Below are positions 17,569 to 25,934 of a DNA stretch of 48,157 nt, one piece after another. The notes under the pieces were generated by a model that worked only from the letters and a program-made list of their open reading frames with translations, had not been told where the DNA came from and ran no database searches. Position numbers and translations under genes: made by a program. Origin of the DNA: Rhodospirillaceae bacterium CCH5-H10 (GTDB taxonomy: Bacteria > Pseudomonadota > Alphaproteobacteria > Reyranellales > Reyranellaceae); NCBI GenBank assembly GCA_001557035.1, contig LSKJ01000679.1, positions 1-48,157 of the forward strand. The letters run 5' to 3'. Numbering within the stretch: position 1 is the stretch's first letter; each line of letters starts with the position of its first letter.

Positions 17569-18267
17569 TCAGCCCTTCAGCAGACGCGGGCGTCCCGGCG
17601 CTTCGACGGCGGCAGGCCTTGCCTGCCGTCTCAATGCGCTCACCAGCACGTCGCGGGCTTCGTCGATCCTGGCGGCGAGGTAGGGCGAACCGCCGGCATC
17701 GGGATCGGCGCCGCGCATGAGGCGACGGTGCGCGACGTGAACACTCGCGAGATCGGCGCCTTCCGTCAGGCCGAGCACGTCGAGCGCCTCTTTCACCGTC
17801 ATGCCGGCGTCGTCGCGGTCGTGCGGGGCGGCGGCGAGCTCCCGGTGCGACGACACGACCGGCGTCGCATGCTTGAGATAGGCTTCGAGCAGAGCCGCGG
17901 CGTGCTGGACGGCGCGCGGGTCGGGCGCTGCTGGCTCCTGCCAGACTGGCGGCATTTCGAAAGGCGCTGGTTTTGTCCGGAAGAGGGCGAAGGCCGCGCG
18001 CAGCGGCATCAGGATCGCGCGCCATTTGAGAAACGCCGGCACGACGATCATCGCCGCGCCGAGCAGCATCGCGGCCGCATACTGTTCGCGCAGGATCAGC
18101 ATCACCAGCAATGGGATGGCCGCGATCACCAGCAGCAGCAGCATCCATCGGATGGTGCGCACCATCGTCTTGGGATCCGAATGGAGGAACCAGTCGATGA
18201 ACTTCGCGCCCGTGGCCAACACGGAAAGGCCGAGCACGATGGCGGAGATGATGACGGCATAGTCCAT
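17569..18267 (-). CDS. Membrane-anchored J-domain-like protein lacking the HPD histidine
   Basis: This 232-residue protein has two or three N-terminal membrane segments (about 4-27, 39-60, 64-81), a linker, and a C-terminal module (156-212) that reads as a J domain of the TIM14/DjlA-like kind: MTVKEALDVLGL, then HRRLMRG, AGGSPYLAARIDEARDVL. The canonical HPD that activates DnaK-type Hsp70 is replaced by DPD (188-190). Without the His, co-chaperone activity is doubtful; in mitochondria J-like proteins of this kind can regulate the import motor instead. AAGGAG precedes the ATG. It is convergent with the small gene at 17242 and divergent from the copper-enzyme operon. Confidence 0.7.
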   Translation of the reverse strand: MDYAVIISAIVLGLSVLATGAKFIDWFLHSDPKTMVRTIRWMLLLLVIAAIPLLVMLILREQYAAAMLLGAAMIVVPAFLKWRAILMPLRAAFALFRTKPAPFEMPPVWQEPAAPDPRAVQHAAALLEAYLKHATPVVSSHRELAAAPHDRDDAGMTVKEALDVLGLTEGADLASVHVAHRRLMRGADPDAGGSPYLAARIDEARDVLVSALRRQARPAAVEAPGRPRLLKG

Positions 18268-18349
18268 CGACGCACTCCTTCGAGGAGAGCCTAACCGCGA
18301 TGGCAGACGAAATCAGCGGGCAGCACTGCAATTTTCTACCTGTGTTTCG

Positions 18350-18362
18350 ACGCGAGTCGCGT
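18350..18362. promoter_or_regulatory. Palindrome ACGCGA-G-TCGCGT upstream of the copper-enzyme operon
   Basis: This perfect 6-bp inverted repeat around one central base lies 39 bp upstream of the operon's ATG. The size and position fit a transcription-factor half-site pair. No conventional -35/-10 pair stands out nearby, although TATAGT occurs just downstream. The regulator is unknown. Confidence 0.35.
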
Positions 18363-18401
18363 TTAGACTTCGTGCATATAGTGAATTGGGGAGTACAGCG
18401 G

Positions 18402-20231
18402 ATGACTGAGCCCACTCGAGAGACACCGACCACCAAGGTTTCTCAAGAAGTTCCGCCCCTCGTTTCTCCCGTCATGCCGGGTTCGGAATCGAACCTTCCG
18501 TCGCGCAAGGGTTCGATCGACGAATTCCTTCGCCGCAACGAGGAAGTACTCGCGAAGGATCGCGAAGAGTTCGAGGCATACCTCGTAGCGAAGCATGAAC
18601 AGGCGACGCTGAAGGCCAAGGCGGAAGCCGCGAAGCCCAAGGTCAAGACGAAGATGAGCCGGCGTACGATGTTGAACGTCGCCGTCGGCACCGCGGCCAC
18701 TGCCGAAGTCGCCGTGCTGGGCTACCATGCGATGGGTGGCGGTTCGTCTTCGGACAACGGCATCTTCCAGGCGGCGGGCACGGGCGCGCAGCAATCGCCG
18801 ATCGTGCGCGAAGTCGTGGATTCGCGCGCCGACATCAAGGGCCAGAGCCTCGGCAACTGGGTCGCGCTTCTGCCGACCAAGATGGGCGGCGGCACCTACG
18901 CGATCGATCTCAACTCCAATCGCGTGCTGGGCTCGATCTGGTACTGGAACTACGGCGACTACAATCCGATCAGCCACCATCTCTGCGCCTTCCCGAGCGC
19001 CGATCCCACGCACGGCTTCGAGTTCGTGAACTCCACGCAGGGCGGCCAGAATTCGCTGATCTACGGCATCCCGACCAACGTGACGGCGGAGAACGTGCCG
19101 GGCGGCACCAACATCTATCGCGTTCGCTACGACGGCACCCAGATGCAGATGATCGAGAACGTGTCGGAGACGACCGGTCTCGGGCTCGGCGTGCATGTCA
19201 CCGTCAATCCGAAGGACGCGCAGTCCTATTTCGTGACCGACGGCCAGAAGGATATCGCCGCCTGCTTCGACCGTACCACCTCGCGGGTGAAGGCGGCGCT
19301 GCGCTTCGACTGGGAACCCAACGTGCCGCAACTGCGCGAGGCCTGGATCAAGGGCGGCACGCTCACCATCAAGAAGATCTATCCCGACGAGAAGACCGGC
19401 CTCTACAATCTGCGCGGCACCAAGGGCAACAAGATCGACTGGGAAATGGTGCCGATGGGCGAGCTGTTCGTCGAGGAGGGCTCGCTGCCCGGCGAAGCGC
19501 CGCTCACGCTGACCGGCGCCGACGGCACGATCTGGCATCCGGAAGGCCGCTGGGCGGCAACGGTCGTGCGCCTGTGCGGCGGCATTTGCATCCTCGATCC
19601 CGAGAAGAACTTCGAGCCGGCCGCCTTCCTGCAGTTCAACAAGGATTCGCAGGACCAGTACAAGGTCGAGCAGGTCGACAAGGACACATGGAAGGTCGTC
19701 TTCGACAAGATCCACTCGCCGGGCCACGAGATCGGCTTCTCGCCCGACGGCAAGTTCCTGGTGATGATGAACAACCTGCGGGAAAACAACTGCTCGATCT
19801 TTTCCTGCAGCGATCCGGATCCGACCAAGTGGCGCAAGGTGGCGCATGTCGAGGATCCGCTGTGGCGCGGCAAGTATCCGAACCCGTTCCATATGGTCTT
19901 CTCGATGGACAGTTCGAAGCTCTATCTGTCCATCCTGCATCCGTCGCCGGCCTATAGCGGCATCATGGTGATCGACACCAAGACCTGGACGATCCTGAAG
20001 GAGATCCAGGGTATCGGGCCCGACCTGCAGACGCCGGCCATCACCTACGACGGCAAGTACGTGCTGACGCCGTTCAGCGGTTTCCAGCGCCAGTCCAGCG
20101 GCATCTCGGTCATCGATACCTCCACCGACACCCTGGTCGGTATTCTGCCGAGCAACGGCGGGCACCATGACTGCGTGATCATCCCGACCAAGCTGGAGCA
20201 CATGAAGCACACGCGCTCCTGTACGCTTTGA
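18402..20231 (+). CDS. Copper beta-propeller enzyme, thiocyanate dehydrogenase-like (NosZ-type fold)
   Basis: This predicted periplasmic copper oxidoreductase of 609 residues oxidises thiocyanate to cyanate and sulfur in characterised relatives. Residues 140-600 look like a seven-bladed propeller resembling the catalytic domain of nitrous oxide reductase; the C-terminal CuA domain is absent. Candidate ligands are His192/193 (SHHL), His265 (GVHV), Asp374, His442 (SPGHEIGFSPDG), His497 (NPFHM) and His588/589 (GGHHD), with Lys160 and Glu348 nearby. Their spacing fits the active-site numbering I recall for thiocyanate dehydrogenase with an offset near 60; an alignment is needed. A Tat-like signal (SRRTMLNVAVG, residues 86-96) follows an 84-residue charged extension. 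GGGGAG supports the ATG at 18402. The stop overlaps the permease start. Confidence 0.75.
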   Translation: MTEPTRETPTTKVSQEVPPLVSPVMPGSESNLPSRKGSIDEFLRRNEEVLAKDREEFEAYLVAKHEQATLKAKAEAAKPKVKTKMSRRTMLNVAVGTAATAEVAVLGYHAMGGGSSSDNGIFQAAGTGAQQSPIVREVVDSRADIKGQSLGNWVALLPTKMGGGTYAIDLNSNRVLGSIWYWNYGDYNPISHHLCAFPSADPTHGFEFVNSTQGGQNSLIYGIPTNVTAENVPGGTNIYRVRYDGTQMQMIENVSETTGLGLGVHVTVNPKDAQSYFVTDGQKDIAACFDRTTSRVKAALRFDWEPNVPQLREAWIKGGTLTIKKIYPDEKTGLYNLRGTKGNKIDWEMVPMGELFVEEGSLPGEAPLTLTGADGTIWHPEGRWAATVVRLCGGICILDPEKNFEPAAFLQFNKDSQDQYKVEQVDKDTWKVVFDKIHSPGHEIGFSPDGKFLVMMNNLRENNCSIFSCSDPDPTKWRKVAHVEDPLWRGKYPNPFHMVFSMDSSKLYLSILHPSPAYSGIMVIDTKTWTILKEIQGIGPDLQTPAITYDGKYVLTPFSGFQRQSSGISVIDTSTDTLVGILPSNGGHHDCVIIPTKLEHMKHTRSCTL

Positions 20232-21436
20232 GGCTGCTCGCCAGCCTGGCGCTGCAGAATCTCGGGCGCCGCAAGGCCCGCAGCTTCCTGCTGATGGCGG
20301 CGGTCGCGGTCGCAAGCGGCGTGGTCTTCACCGGCGCGACGCTGATGCGCAGCATCGACAGCTCCATGGCGGTGGGCTTCACGCGGCTGGGCGCCGACAT
20401 GATGGTGGTGCCGGAAGGCGCGCTCACCAACATCACCGCGGCATTGCTCACCGTCGAGCCGACCGATCTCGTGCTCGACCAGGATCTGTTCGCGAAGGCG
20501 AACCTCGCCAGCGTGGGCCGCGCCGCGCCGCAGAAGATTGCCCGGGTCGAGCATTCCGGCATCGGCGGACACCACGAATCGGCTGACCTGATCGGCTTCG
20601 ACCCGGCGCTCGACTTCACGGTACGGCCGTGGCTGGTCGAGAAGCTCGGCCGCGACATGCGCGCGGGCGACGTGATCCTGGGCGCCGGCCGCGCCGCGGC
20701 GCTGGGCTCGGAATTGCTGATCTTCGGCAAGGCGCACACCGTCTACGGACGGCTGGGCAAGACCGGCGTCGGCACGCACGAGCGCGGCGTGTTCATGAGC
20801 TTCGACACGCTCGAAGCGTTGGCCAGCTCCGTCCACGGACCGAACGGACCGCCGGCCGTCTTGCAGAAGGGCAAGGTGAGCGGCTTCCTCGTCGAGCTCG
20901 CGCCGGGCGCGACGCCGCTGCAGGCGCGCTTCGCGATCCTCTCGACCCTGAAGGACGTGAAGGTCGTGACCGGCGATTCGACCATGAGCGGCATCCGCCA
21001 GGGACTGGCGGCGCTGCTGAACGGCATCCTCGCGCTGATGGTGCTGATGTTCGCCAGCACCGCGCTGATGGTGAGCGTGCTCTTCTCGGCCATCGTCACG
21101 GAGCGGCGCGGCGAGCTCGGCCTGCTGAAGGCGATCGGCGCGCGGCGCGGCCAGATCGTCGGCATGATGGTCACCGAGGCGGTCATTGCCACCGGTGCCG
21201 GCGGCGCGCTGGGCGTCGTGCTGGGCGTGCTGGTGATGCGCCTCTACGAACGCTCGCTGGTCTATTACCTGGAAAACATCGGCGTGCCGTTCGTCTGGCT
21301 CGACGGGCCGCGCATCGTGATCGTCGCGGTGCTGGCCATCGTCATGGCCTCGGTCATCGGTGCGTTGGGCTCGCTCTATCCCGCATGGCGTGCCAGCCGG
21401 CGCGATCCCTATGATCTCGTGCGCGGCGAGGGCTGA
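20228..21436 (+). CDS. FtsX/MacB-type ABC transporter permease
   Basis: This 402-residue inner-membrane protein has one N-terminal membrane segment (about 18-40), a large periplasmic domain (about 45-255) and three C-terminal segments (about 262-290, 312-335, 355-380), the four-helix topology of MacB/LolCE/FtsX permeases. The cytoplasmic loop ERRGELGLLKAIGARRGQI and the tail PAWRASRRDPYDLVRG are diagnostic. These proteins usually transmit force to periplasmic partners rather than transport solutes through the membrane. The TTG at 20228 overlaps the enzyme's TGA stop, so translation is coupled. Context suggests a role in maturing or supporting the copper enzyme, in analogy to NosY with NosZ; this is inference. 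Confidence 0.85.
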   Translation: MRLLASLALQNLGRRKARSFLLMAAVAVASGVVFTGATLMRSIDSSMAVGFTRLGADMMVVPEGALTNITAALLTVEPTDLVLDQDLFAKANLASVGRAAPQKIARVEHSGIGGHHESADLIGFDPALDFTVRPWLVEKLGRDMRAGDVILGAGRAAALGSELLIFGKAHTVYGRLGKTGVGTHERGVFMSFDTLEALASSVHGPNGPPAVLQKGKVSGFLVELAPGATPLQARFAILSTLKDVKVVTGDSTMSGIRQGLAALLNGILALMVLMFASTALMVSVLFSAIVTERRGELGLLKAIGARRGQIVGMMVTEAVIATGAGGALGVVLGVLVMRLYERSLVYYLENIGVPFVWLDGPRIVIVAVLAIVMASVIGALGSLYPAWRASRRDPYDLVRGEG

Positions 21437-21440
21437 CACG

Positions 21441-22109
21441 ATGCTGTCCTGCCGGGCCTTGAGAAAGGACTACGTCACCGAACGCGGCGAAGTCGCGGCA
21501 GTGGGCGGCATCGACCTCGAGGTGGCGGCCGGCCGCTACGCCGCGATCATCGGCCGCTCGGGCTCGGGCAAGTCGTCCCTGATGGCGATGATCGGCGGCC
21601 TCAGCCGGCCCTCGAAAGGCCAGGTGCTGGTCGACGGCACCGACATCTGGGGCCTGTCGGAGAACGCGCTGGCGGCCTTCCGCAACGGCCGCATCGGCTA
21701 CGTCTTCCAGTTCGCAAGCCTGTTGCCGACCCTGCGCCTCGTCGACAATGTCGCCCTGCCGGCGATGCTGGGCCGCCGCGGCACTCAGCCCGCCATCTAT
21801 GCCCGCGCGGCCGCGCTGCTGGGCCAGATGGGACTGGGCGATCATCTCGATGCCTATCCGGGCGAAGTCTCGGCCGGCGAGCAGCGGCGTGCGGTAATCG
21901 CCCGCGCTTTGATCAACGAGCCGGCGCTGATCCTGGCCGACGAGCCGACCTCGGACCTGGACGAGCAGACCGAGATCGAGATCATGGACGAGTTGCTCGC
22001 CGTCAACCGCGAGCGCGGCACGACGCTGATCCTCGTCACCCACAATCTGGCGCTGGCCCGGCAGGCTGAGCAGATCGTGCACATCGCCCACGGGACGATC
22101 GTCGCATGA
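21441..22109 (+). CDS. ABC transporter ATP-binding protein, MacB/LolD-like
   Basis: This 222-residue ATPase is the partner of the FtsX-type permease encoded 4 bp upstream. Walker A is GRSGSGKSS (38-46), the Q-loop is in YVFQFASLLPTLRL, Walker B is LILADEPTSDLD and the switch His is in LVTHNLAL. The signature motif is VSAGEQRR (143-150) rather than LSGGQ, a changed second position that still keeps the critical SxGE core. I set the start at ATG 21441 (MLSCRALRKDY); the frame is open further upstream inside the permease gene. The last codon overlaps the next gene as ATGA. Confidence 0.9.
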   Translation: MLSCRALRKDYVTERGEVAAVGGIDLEVAAGRYAAIIGRSGSGKSSLMAMIGGLSRPSKGQVLVDGTDIWGLSENALAAFRNGRIGYVFQFASLLPTLRLVDNVALPAMLGRRGTQPAIYARAAALLGQMGLGDHLDAYPGEVSAGEQRRAVIARALINEPALILADEPTSDLDEQTEIEIMDELLAVNRERGTTLILVTHNLALARQAEQIVHIAHGTIVA

Positions 22110-22918
22110 GCGAGCCGGACAAGGATGCGGTGATCGCCGATCTCCGCCGCCAGCTCAGTGCGGCCCAGTCCGAAGTGCGCGTGTTGCGGCGGCGGTTGGG
22201 CACGTCGGATGCGCCGTCCGCGCCGGGCCTGCTGAACGAGCTGCGCGAGGCGGCGCCGCGCAAGGTCGATGCGCCCGCCACCGTCGCCGTTAAGCTCGGC
22301 CGACGTTTCGATCTGTGGCGCTCACCGGTCGTGATCGGCGTGGCCATGGTGGTGCTGACGGCCTTTGCGATCGATGCCGCCGTCGGCCTGTACCAGGCGC
22401 GGTCGCTGCGCGAAGCCCGCCAGGCGCGGCTGTTGCTCGAGAACACCGCGATGCGCTCGCTCTATGTCGAGCTGAAAGGCATCGCCTACGAACCCGACGG
22501 CAAGTCGTACCGTATGACGCTCTTCCTTCAGAATGTCAGTCCCAACGGGCCGCTCTACGTCATGCTGAACGCGGTCTCTGTCTTCGTTCAATCGGGCATG
22601 GTCTGGCAGCAGGTCCCGTCCCGTCCGGCGCCCGGCGTGAGCTGGGGCGTCGTGAAGGTGGTGGACGGCTACACTTATGACGTCCTGTTCACGCCCGACG
22701 TCGCCAACTGGGCCGAACTGATCCCGGGCTACATGCATGTGCGCATCCAGTCGGATCTTCTGGTGAGCGAGAAGGCGCAGCCGGGCAACGACGTCGTGGA
22801 GCGCCGCACGCCTTACTACGTCTATCTGAAGCCGCACGGCGCCAACGACGAGGACATCAAGGCGCGCAGCAAGTCGACCCGCACGCCGCCGCTTTTCATC
22901 CCGATGCCGCCGCATTAG
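22106..22918 (+). CDS. Single-pass membrane protein of unknown function in the copper-enzyme operon
   Basis: This unrecognised 270-residue protein begins with a short heptad-like stretch (AVIADLRRQLSAAQSEVRVLRRRL, residues 8-31, probably coiled coil). It has one membrane helix (about 74-93) and a periplasmic beta-rich domain (about 115-245) that ends in a Pro-rich tail (TPPLFIPMPPH). The layout suggests an N-in, C-out anchored partner for the permease/ATPase pair or the enzyme. It is translationally coupled to the ATPase by an ATGA overlap. No Cys or CXXC and no His-rich copper motif is seen, so a copper chaperone role is not directly supported. Confidence 0.75.
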   Translation: MSEPDKDAVIADLRRQLSAAQSEVRVLRRRLGTSDAPSAPGLLNELREAAPRKVDAPATVAVKLGRRFDLWRSPVVIGVAMVVLTAFAIDAAVGLYQARSLREARQARLLLENTAMRSLYVELKGIAYEPDGKSYRMTLFLQNVSPNGPLYVMLNAVSVFVQSGMVWQQVPSRPAPGVSWGVVKVVDGYTYDVLFTPDVANWAELIPGYMHVRIQSDLLVSEKAQPGNDVVERRTPYYVYLKPHGANDEDIKARSKSTRTPPLFIPMPPH

Positions 22919-22923
22919 CAGCT

Positions 22924-23009
22924 GTCATCCTGAGCGCAGCGAAGGATCTCGCGTCCGCAAAGGAGTCCGCTGGTCGTTAAGTCAGGTCCTTCGCTCCGCT
23001 CAGGACGAC
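22924..23009. repeat. Palindromic intergenic repeat, family B
   Basis: Two 26-bp arms (22924-22949 and 22984-23009) form an inverted repeat with four mismatches around a 34-bp centre. The arm core GTCATCCTGAGCGCAGCGAA differs by a few transitions from the arms of the repeat at 30188-30288. It fills the gap between the convergent copper-enzyme operon and hisE and could act as a bidirectional terminator or mRNA 3'-end stabiliser. Confidence 0.8.
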
Positions 23010-23013
23010 AAAG

Positions 23014-23385
23014 TTACCGCTTCCGGCTGGCCTTCTCGGCGATGCCGGACAGGCCTTCGCGGCGGGCCAGTTCGTCCCACACCGACTTGGGCTTCACGCC
23101 CACCGCGGCCCACAGGGTCAGCAGGTGGTAGAGCATGTCGGCGCTTTCGCCGACCAGCTTGACCTTGTCGCCGCGGATGCCCTCGATCAGCGCCTCGACG
23201 GCTTCCTCGCCCAGCTTCTTGGCGATCTGCGGACGACCGCGGCTGAACAGCCGTGCCGTGTATGACGTTTCGGGGTCAGCGCCCTTGCGGCTGTCGATCA
23301 CGAGGTACAGGCGATCGAGGACGTGCTCGTCGATCGTGACGATGTTCGGCCGTATCGCCTTCTTGGCCTTCTTCTTCTTCGCCAT
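23014..23385 (-). CDS. hisE: Phosphoribosyl-ATP pyrophosphatase
   Basis: This 123-residue enzyme catalyses the second step of histidine biosynthesis, hydrolysing PR-ATP to PR-AMP and pyrophosphate. It is an all-alpha MazG-like fold; the metal-binding acidic pattern is in [14 protein letters not shown] and [16 protein letters not shown]. The Lys-rich N-terminus ([14 protein letters not shown]) is an unusual extension before the family core, which begins around residue 18. It is the last gene of a hisA-hisF-hisE run, with an 89-bp gap after hisF. It is separate here, not fused to HisI. Confidence 0.93.
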   Translation of the reverse strand: MAKKKKAKKAIRPNIVTIDEHVLDRLYLVIDSRKGADPETSYTARLFSRGRPQIAKKLGEEAVEALIEGIRGDKVKLVGESADMLYHLLTLWAAVGVKPKSVWDELARREGLSGIAEKASRKR

Positions 23386-23474
23386 CCGCGGGGAACTCCG
23401 CCGCCCGGGGGGACGGGCGATCGAATATCTGATTACGCCTCTTCGACGGGCGCCACGGCAACTTTACGCCAAAA

Positions 23475-24248
23475 TCAGGCCGCGCGCGAGATTTGTCGTA
23501 CCGCCACGCCGGCGCGCGCGAGATGTTCCTTGGCCTGCGCGATGGTGAACTCGCCGAAATGGAAGATCGATGCGGCGAGCACCGCGGAAGCGCCGCCCTT
23601 CGTCACGCCGTCGACCAGATGATCGAGCGTGCCGACGCCACCGGATGCAACGACCGGAACCGGCACCGCATCCGACACCGCGCGTGTCAGTTCGAGATCG
23701 AAACCCGACTTGGTGCCGTCGCGATCCATCGAGGTGAGCAGGATCTCGCCCGCGCCCGACTCCGCCATGCGGCGCGCCCAGTCGACCGCGTCGAGGCCGG
23801 TGCCCTTGCGGCCGCCATGGGTGAAGACTTCCCACTTGCCGGGCGCGGTGCTGCGCGCGTCGATCGCCACGACGATGCACTGGTCGCCGTACTTACGGGC
23901 GGCTTCGCGCACGAATTCCGGCCGCGCCACCGCCGCGGAGTTGATCGAGACCTTGTCGGCGCCGGCCAGCAGCAGCCGGCGAATGTCCTCGACCTGCCGC
24001 ACGCCGCCGCCCACCGTCAGGGGCATGAAGCACTGCTCCGCCGTGCGGCCGACCACGTCGAGGATAGTGTCGCGGTTCTCGTGGCTGGCGGTGATGTCGA
24101 GGAAGGTGAGCTCGTCGGCGCCGGCGGCGTCATAGACGCGCGCCTGCTCCACGGGATCGCCGGCATCGCGCAGGCCCACGAACTGCACGCCCTTCACGAC
24201 GCGGCCGTCCTTCACGTCGAGGCAGGGGATGATGCGGACCTTGAGCAT
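23475..24248 (-). CDS. hisF: Imidazole glycerol phosphate synthase subunit HisF
   Basis: This 257-residue cyclase subunit converts PRFAR with ammonia from HisH to imidazole glycerol phosphate and AICAR. The (beta/alpha)8 barrel opens [16 protein letters not shown] with catalytic Asp near residue 11; the second catalytic Asp is in [26 protein letters not shown] is the C-terminal phosphate site. The gene starts 7 bp after the hisA stop. Its partner hisH is not in this window. Confidence 0.96.
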   Translation of the reverse strand: MLKVRIIPCLDVKDGRVVKGVQFVGLRDAGDPVEQARVYDAAGADELTFLDITASHENRDTILDVVGRTAEQCFMPLTVGGGVRQVEDIRRLLLAGADKVSINSAAVARPEFVREAARKYGDQCIVVAIDARSTAPGKWEVFTHGGRKGTGLDAVDWARRMAESGAGEILLTSMDRDGTKSGFDLELTRAVSDAVPVPVVASGGVGTLDHLVDGVTKGGASAVLAASIFHFGEFTIAQAKEHLARAGVAVRQISRAA

Positions 24249-24255
24249 GGCGCCG

Positions 24256-24984
24256 CTACTCGCCCTTCAGCACGCGGATCGCGTCGGGCACCGTCACGCG
24301 ACCGTCATAGAGCGCGCGGCCGACGATGGCGCCGACGATGCCGAATTCTTCCGTGGGCTTCAGTTCGCGCAGATCGTCGAGCGAGCTGACGCCGCCCGAG
24401 GCGATGACCGGCGTGGTGAGATGCTGCGCCAGCGTGACCGTCGCATCGACGTTGACGCCGCCCATGGCGCCATCGCGGTCGATGTCGGTGTAGATGATGG
24501 CCGAGACGCCGGCATCCTCGAAGCGCAGGGCGAGATCGAGCGCCCGCACCGTGCTCTGCTTGGTCCAGCCGTCGACCGCGACGATGCCCTCGCGGGCGTC
24601 GATGCCGACCGCGATCTGGCCGGGCCACTGCTTGCAGGCGGCTTTCACCAGGCCCGGCTCCTTGACCGCGATGGTGCCCAGGATCACCCGCTTCACGCCC
24701 GCCTCGAACCACTGCGCGATGCTCTCGATGGTGCGGATGCCGCCGCCCAGCTGGGTCGGCACCTCGACGTCCTTCAGGATGCTCTCGACCGCCGCGCGGT
24801 TGACCGGATGGCCCTCGACCGCGCCGTTCAGGTCGACCAGATGCAGCCATTCGCAGCCGGCATTGGCAAAGGCCTTGGCCTGGGCGGCCGGGCTGTCGTT
24901 GAACACGGTGGCACGCTGCATGTCGCCGCGCAGTAGGCGCACGCACTTGCCGTCCTTGAGGTCGATCGCGGGGAAAAGGATCAT
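24256..24984 (-). CDS. hisA: ProFAR isomerase HisA
   Basis: This 242-residue phosphoribosylformimino-AICAR ribotide isomerase opens [20 protein letters not shown] with the first catalytic Asp near residue 8; the second lies in [10 protein letters not shown]. Phosphate-binding segments are LGGGIRT and [11 protein letters not shown]. It is homologous to HisF, which follows it. In many alphaproteobacteria hisB and hisH precede hisA; here a GST gene lies upstream instead, so the histidine cluster is split. No clear Shine-Dalgarno site precedes the ATG. Confidence 0.96.
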   Translation of the reverse strand: MILFPAIDLKDGKCVRLLRGDMQRATVFNDSPAAQAKAFANAGCEWLHLVDLNGAVEGHPVNRAAVESILKDVEVPTQLGGGIRTIESIAQWFEAGVKRVILGTIAVKEPGLVKAACKQWPGQIAVGIDAREGIVAVDGWTKQSTVRALDLALRFEDAGVSAIIYTDIDRDGAMGGVNVDATVTLAQHLTTPVIASGGVSSLDDLRELKPTEEFGIVGAIVGRALYDGRVTVPDAIRVLKGE

Positions 24985-25038
24985 GGCGGGCGGGGTTTAG
25001 CGCGAGGGGGCCCGGGACGCCACCCCGATCGGGCCCCG

Positions 25039-25827
25039 TCAGCCGCGGCCTATGCCCACGATCGCCCCAATCAGTCGGCCGAGCTGAAACTTCGTCCAGA
25101 TGTCCGCGGCGGAAAAGCTGGGGCGCGCCTGCATGGCGGCCCAGTAGCGCGCGAGCGCCGGCCGCTTCGGGATCTCCTCCCCGAGACCGGCGAATTCCAT
25201 GCGGCCGAGAAACACGGTCCAGACGACGTCGGCGACCCCGTAGGCGGGCGGCACGAGGACCGCGCGGCCGTCGCGCAGCGTCTGCTCGAGCCGGTCCATG
25301 AAGCCGATGGCTTCGGCGCGGCGTCGCTGCGAAAGCTTCACGACGGCGTCCGGCTCGAAGGTGGCGACGCGCCGGGCGAACACCTCGGCGCGCGCCTGAT
25401 AGACCGAGGCGAGATCGGGATTCGCGGCGGCATGCGCCAGCAGTTGGCGTCGGGCCGCTTCGAGTCGCTTCGGGATCATGATCCGCGCCAGCGGATTGCG
25501 CGCGAGAATCCCGCCGAAGGTCAGTTCCTCGATCGGATAGCCGTAGTGCAGATCGACCCAGCCCTTCGTCTCGGGATCGGTGGCGGCGCCCAGCGCATAC
25601 TCGGCGATGTCGCGACTCTCGACGAGAACGCGATCGGGCAGGACCAGCGTCGGCACGGTCATGCCGGGATTGAGCCGCACATAGTCCGGCTGCTGCTGGC
25701 TCAGGCGGAAATGGATGTCGACGAAGACCCGCTCGTGGTCGATGCCGCCTTCGGCGAGCGCAAGGCGCGCGATCATCGAATAGTAGGATGACGGCGTCTG
25801 ATAGAGGCGGGGTTTGGATACTGTCAT
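25039..25827 (-). CDS. Glutathione S-transferase-like protein
   Basis: This 262-residue protein has an N-terminal thioredoxin-like domain (PRLYQTPSSYYSMIARLALAEGG, then NPGMTVPTLVLPDRVLVESRDIAEY with the cis-Pro and the ES glutathione contact) and an alpha-helical C-terminal domain (VVWTVFLGRMEFAGLG, RPALARYWAAMQARPSF). A Tyr/Ser in SSYYS could be the thiol-stabilising residue. AAGAAGGG supports the ATG at 25827, whereas the open frame runs 54 bp further upstream. Conjugation, isomerase or peroxidase activity cannot be distinguished by eye. Confidence 0.85.
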   Translation of the reverse strand: MTVSKPRLYQTPSSYYSMIARLALAEGGIDHERVFVDIHFRLSQQQPDYVRLNPGMTVPTLVLPDRVLVESRDIAEYALGAATDPETKGWVDLHYGYPIEELTFGGILARNPLARIMIPKRLEAARRQLLAHAAANPDLASVYQARAEVFARRVATFEPDAVVKLSQRRRAEAIGFMDRLEQTLRDGRAVLVPPAYGVADVVWTVFLGRMEFAGLGEEIPKRPALARYWAAMQARPSFSAADIWTKFQLGRLIGAIVGIGRG

Positions 25828-25934
25828 GACCCTTCTTAAGGGATAGAGCCGCAAATTGTGCAGGAGGCCTGCCGCGAGCACAACTTCGCGGCGAGGCGTT
25901 GTCCTTTCGAGTTGGCCGACGCTAATCTCGGGAC

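Noticed and set aside
18402..20231. Full nitrous oxide reductase (NosZ)
   Set aside because: The C-terminal CuA domain with its paired Cys motif is missing, and the order of His motifs fits thiocyanate dehydrogenase better.
18363..20315. Open frame of 650 codons antisense to the copper enzyme
   Set aside because: No domain; the plus-strand gene has a signal, His motifs and a ribosome binding site.
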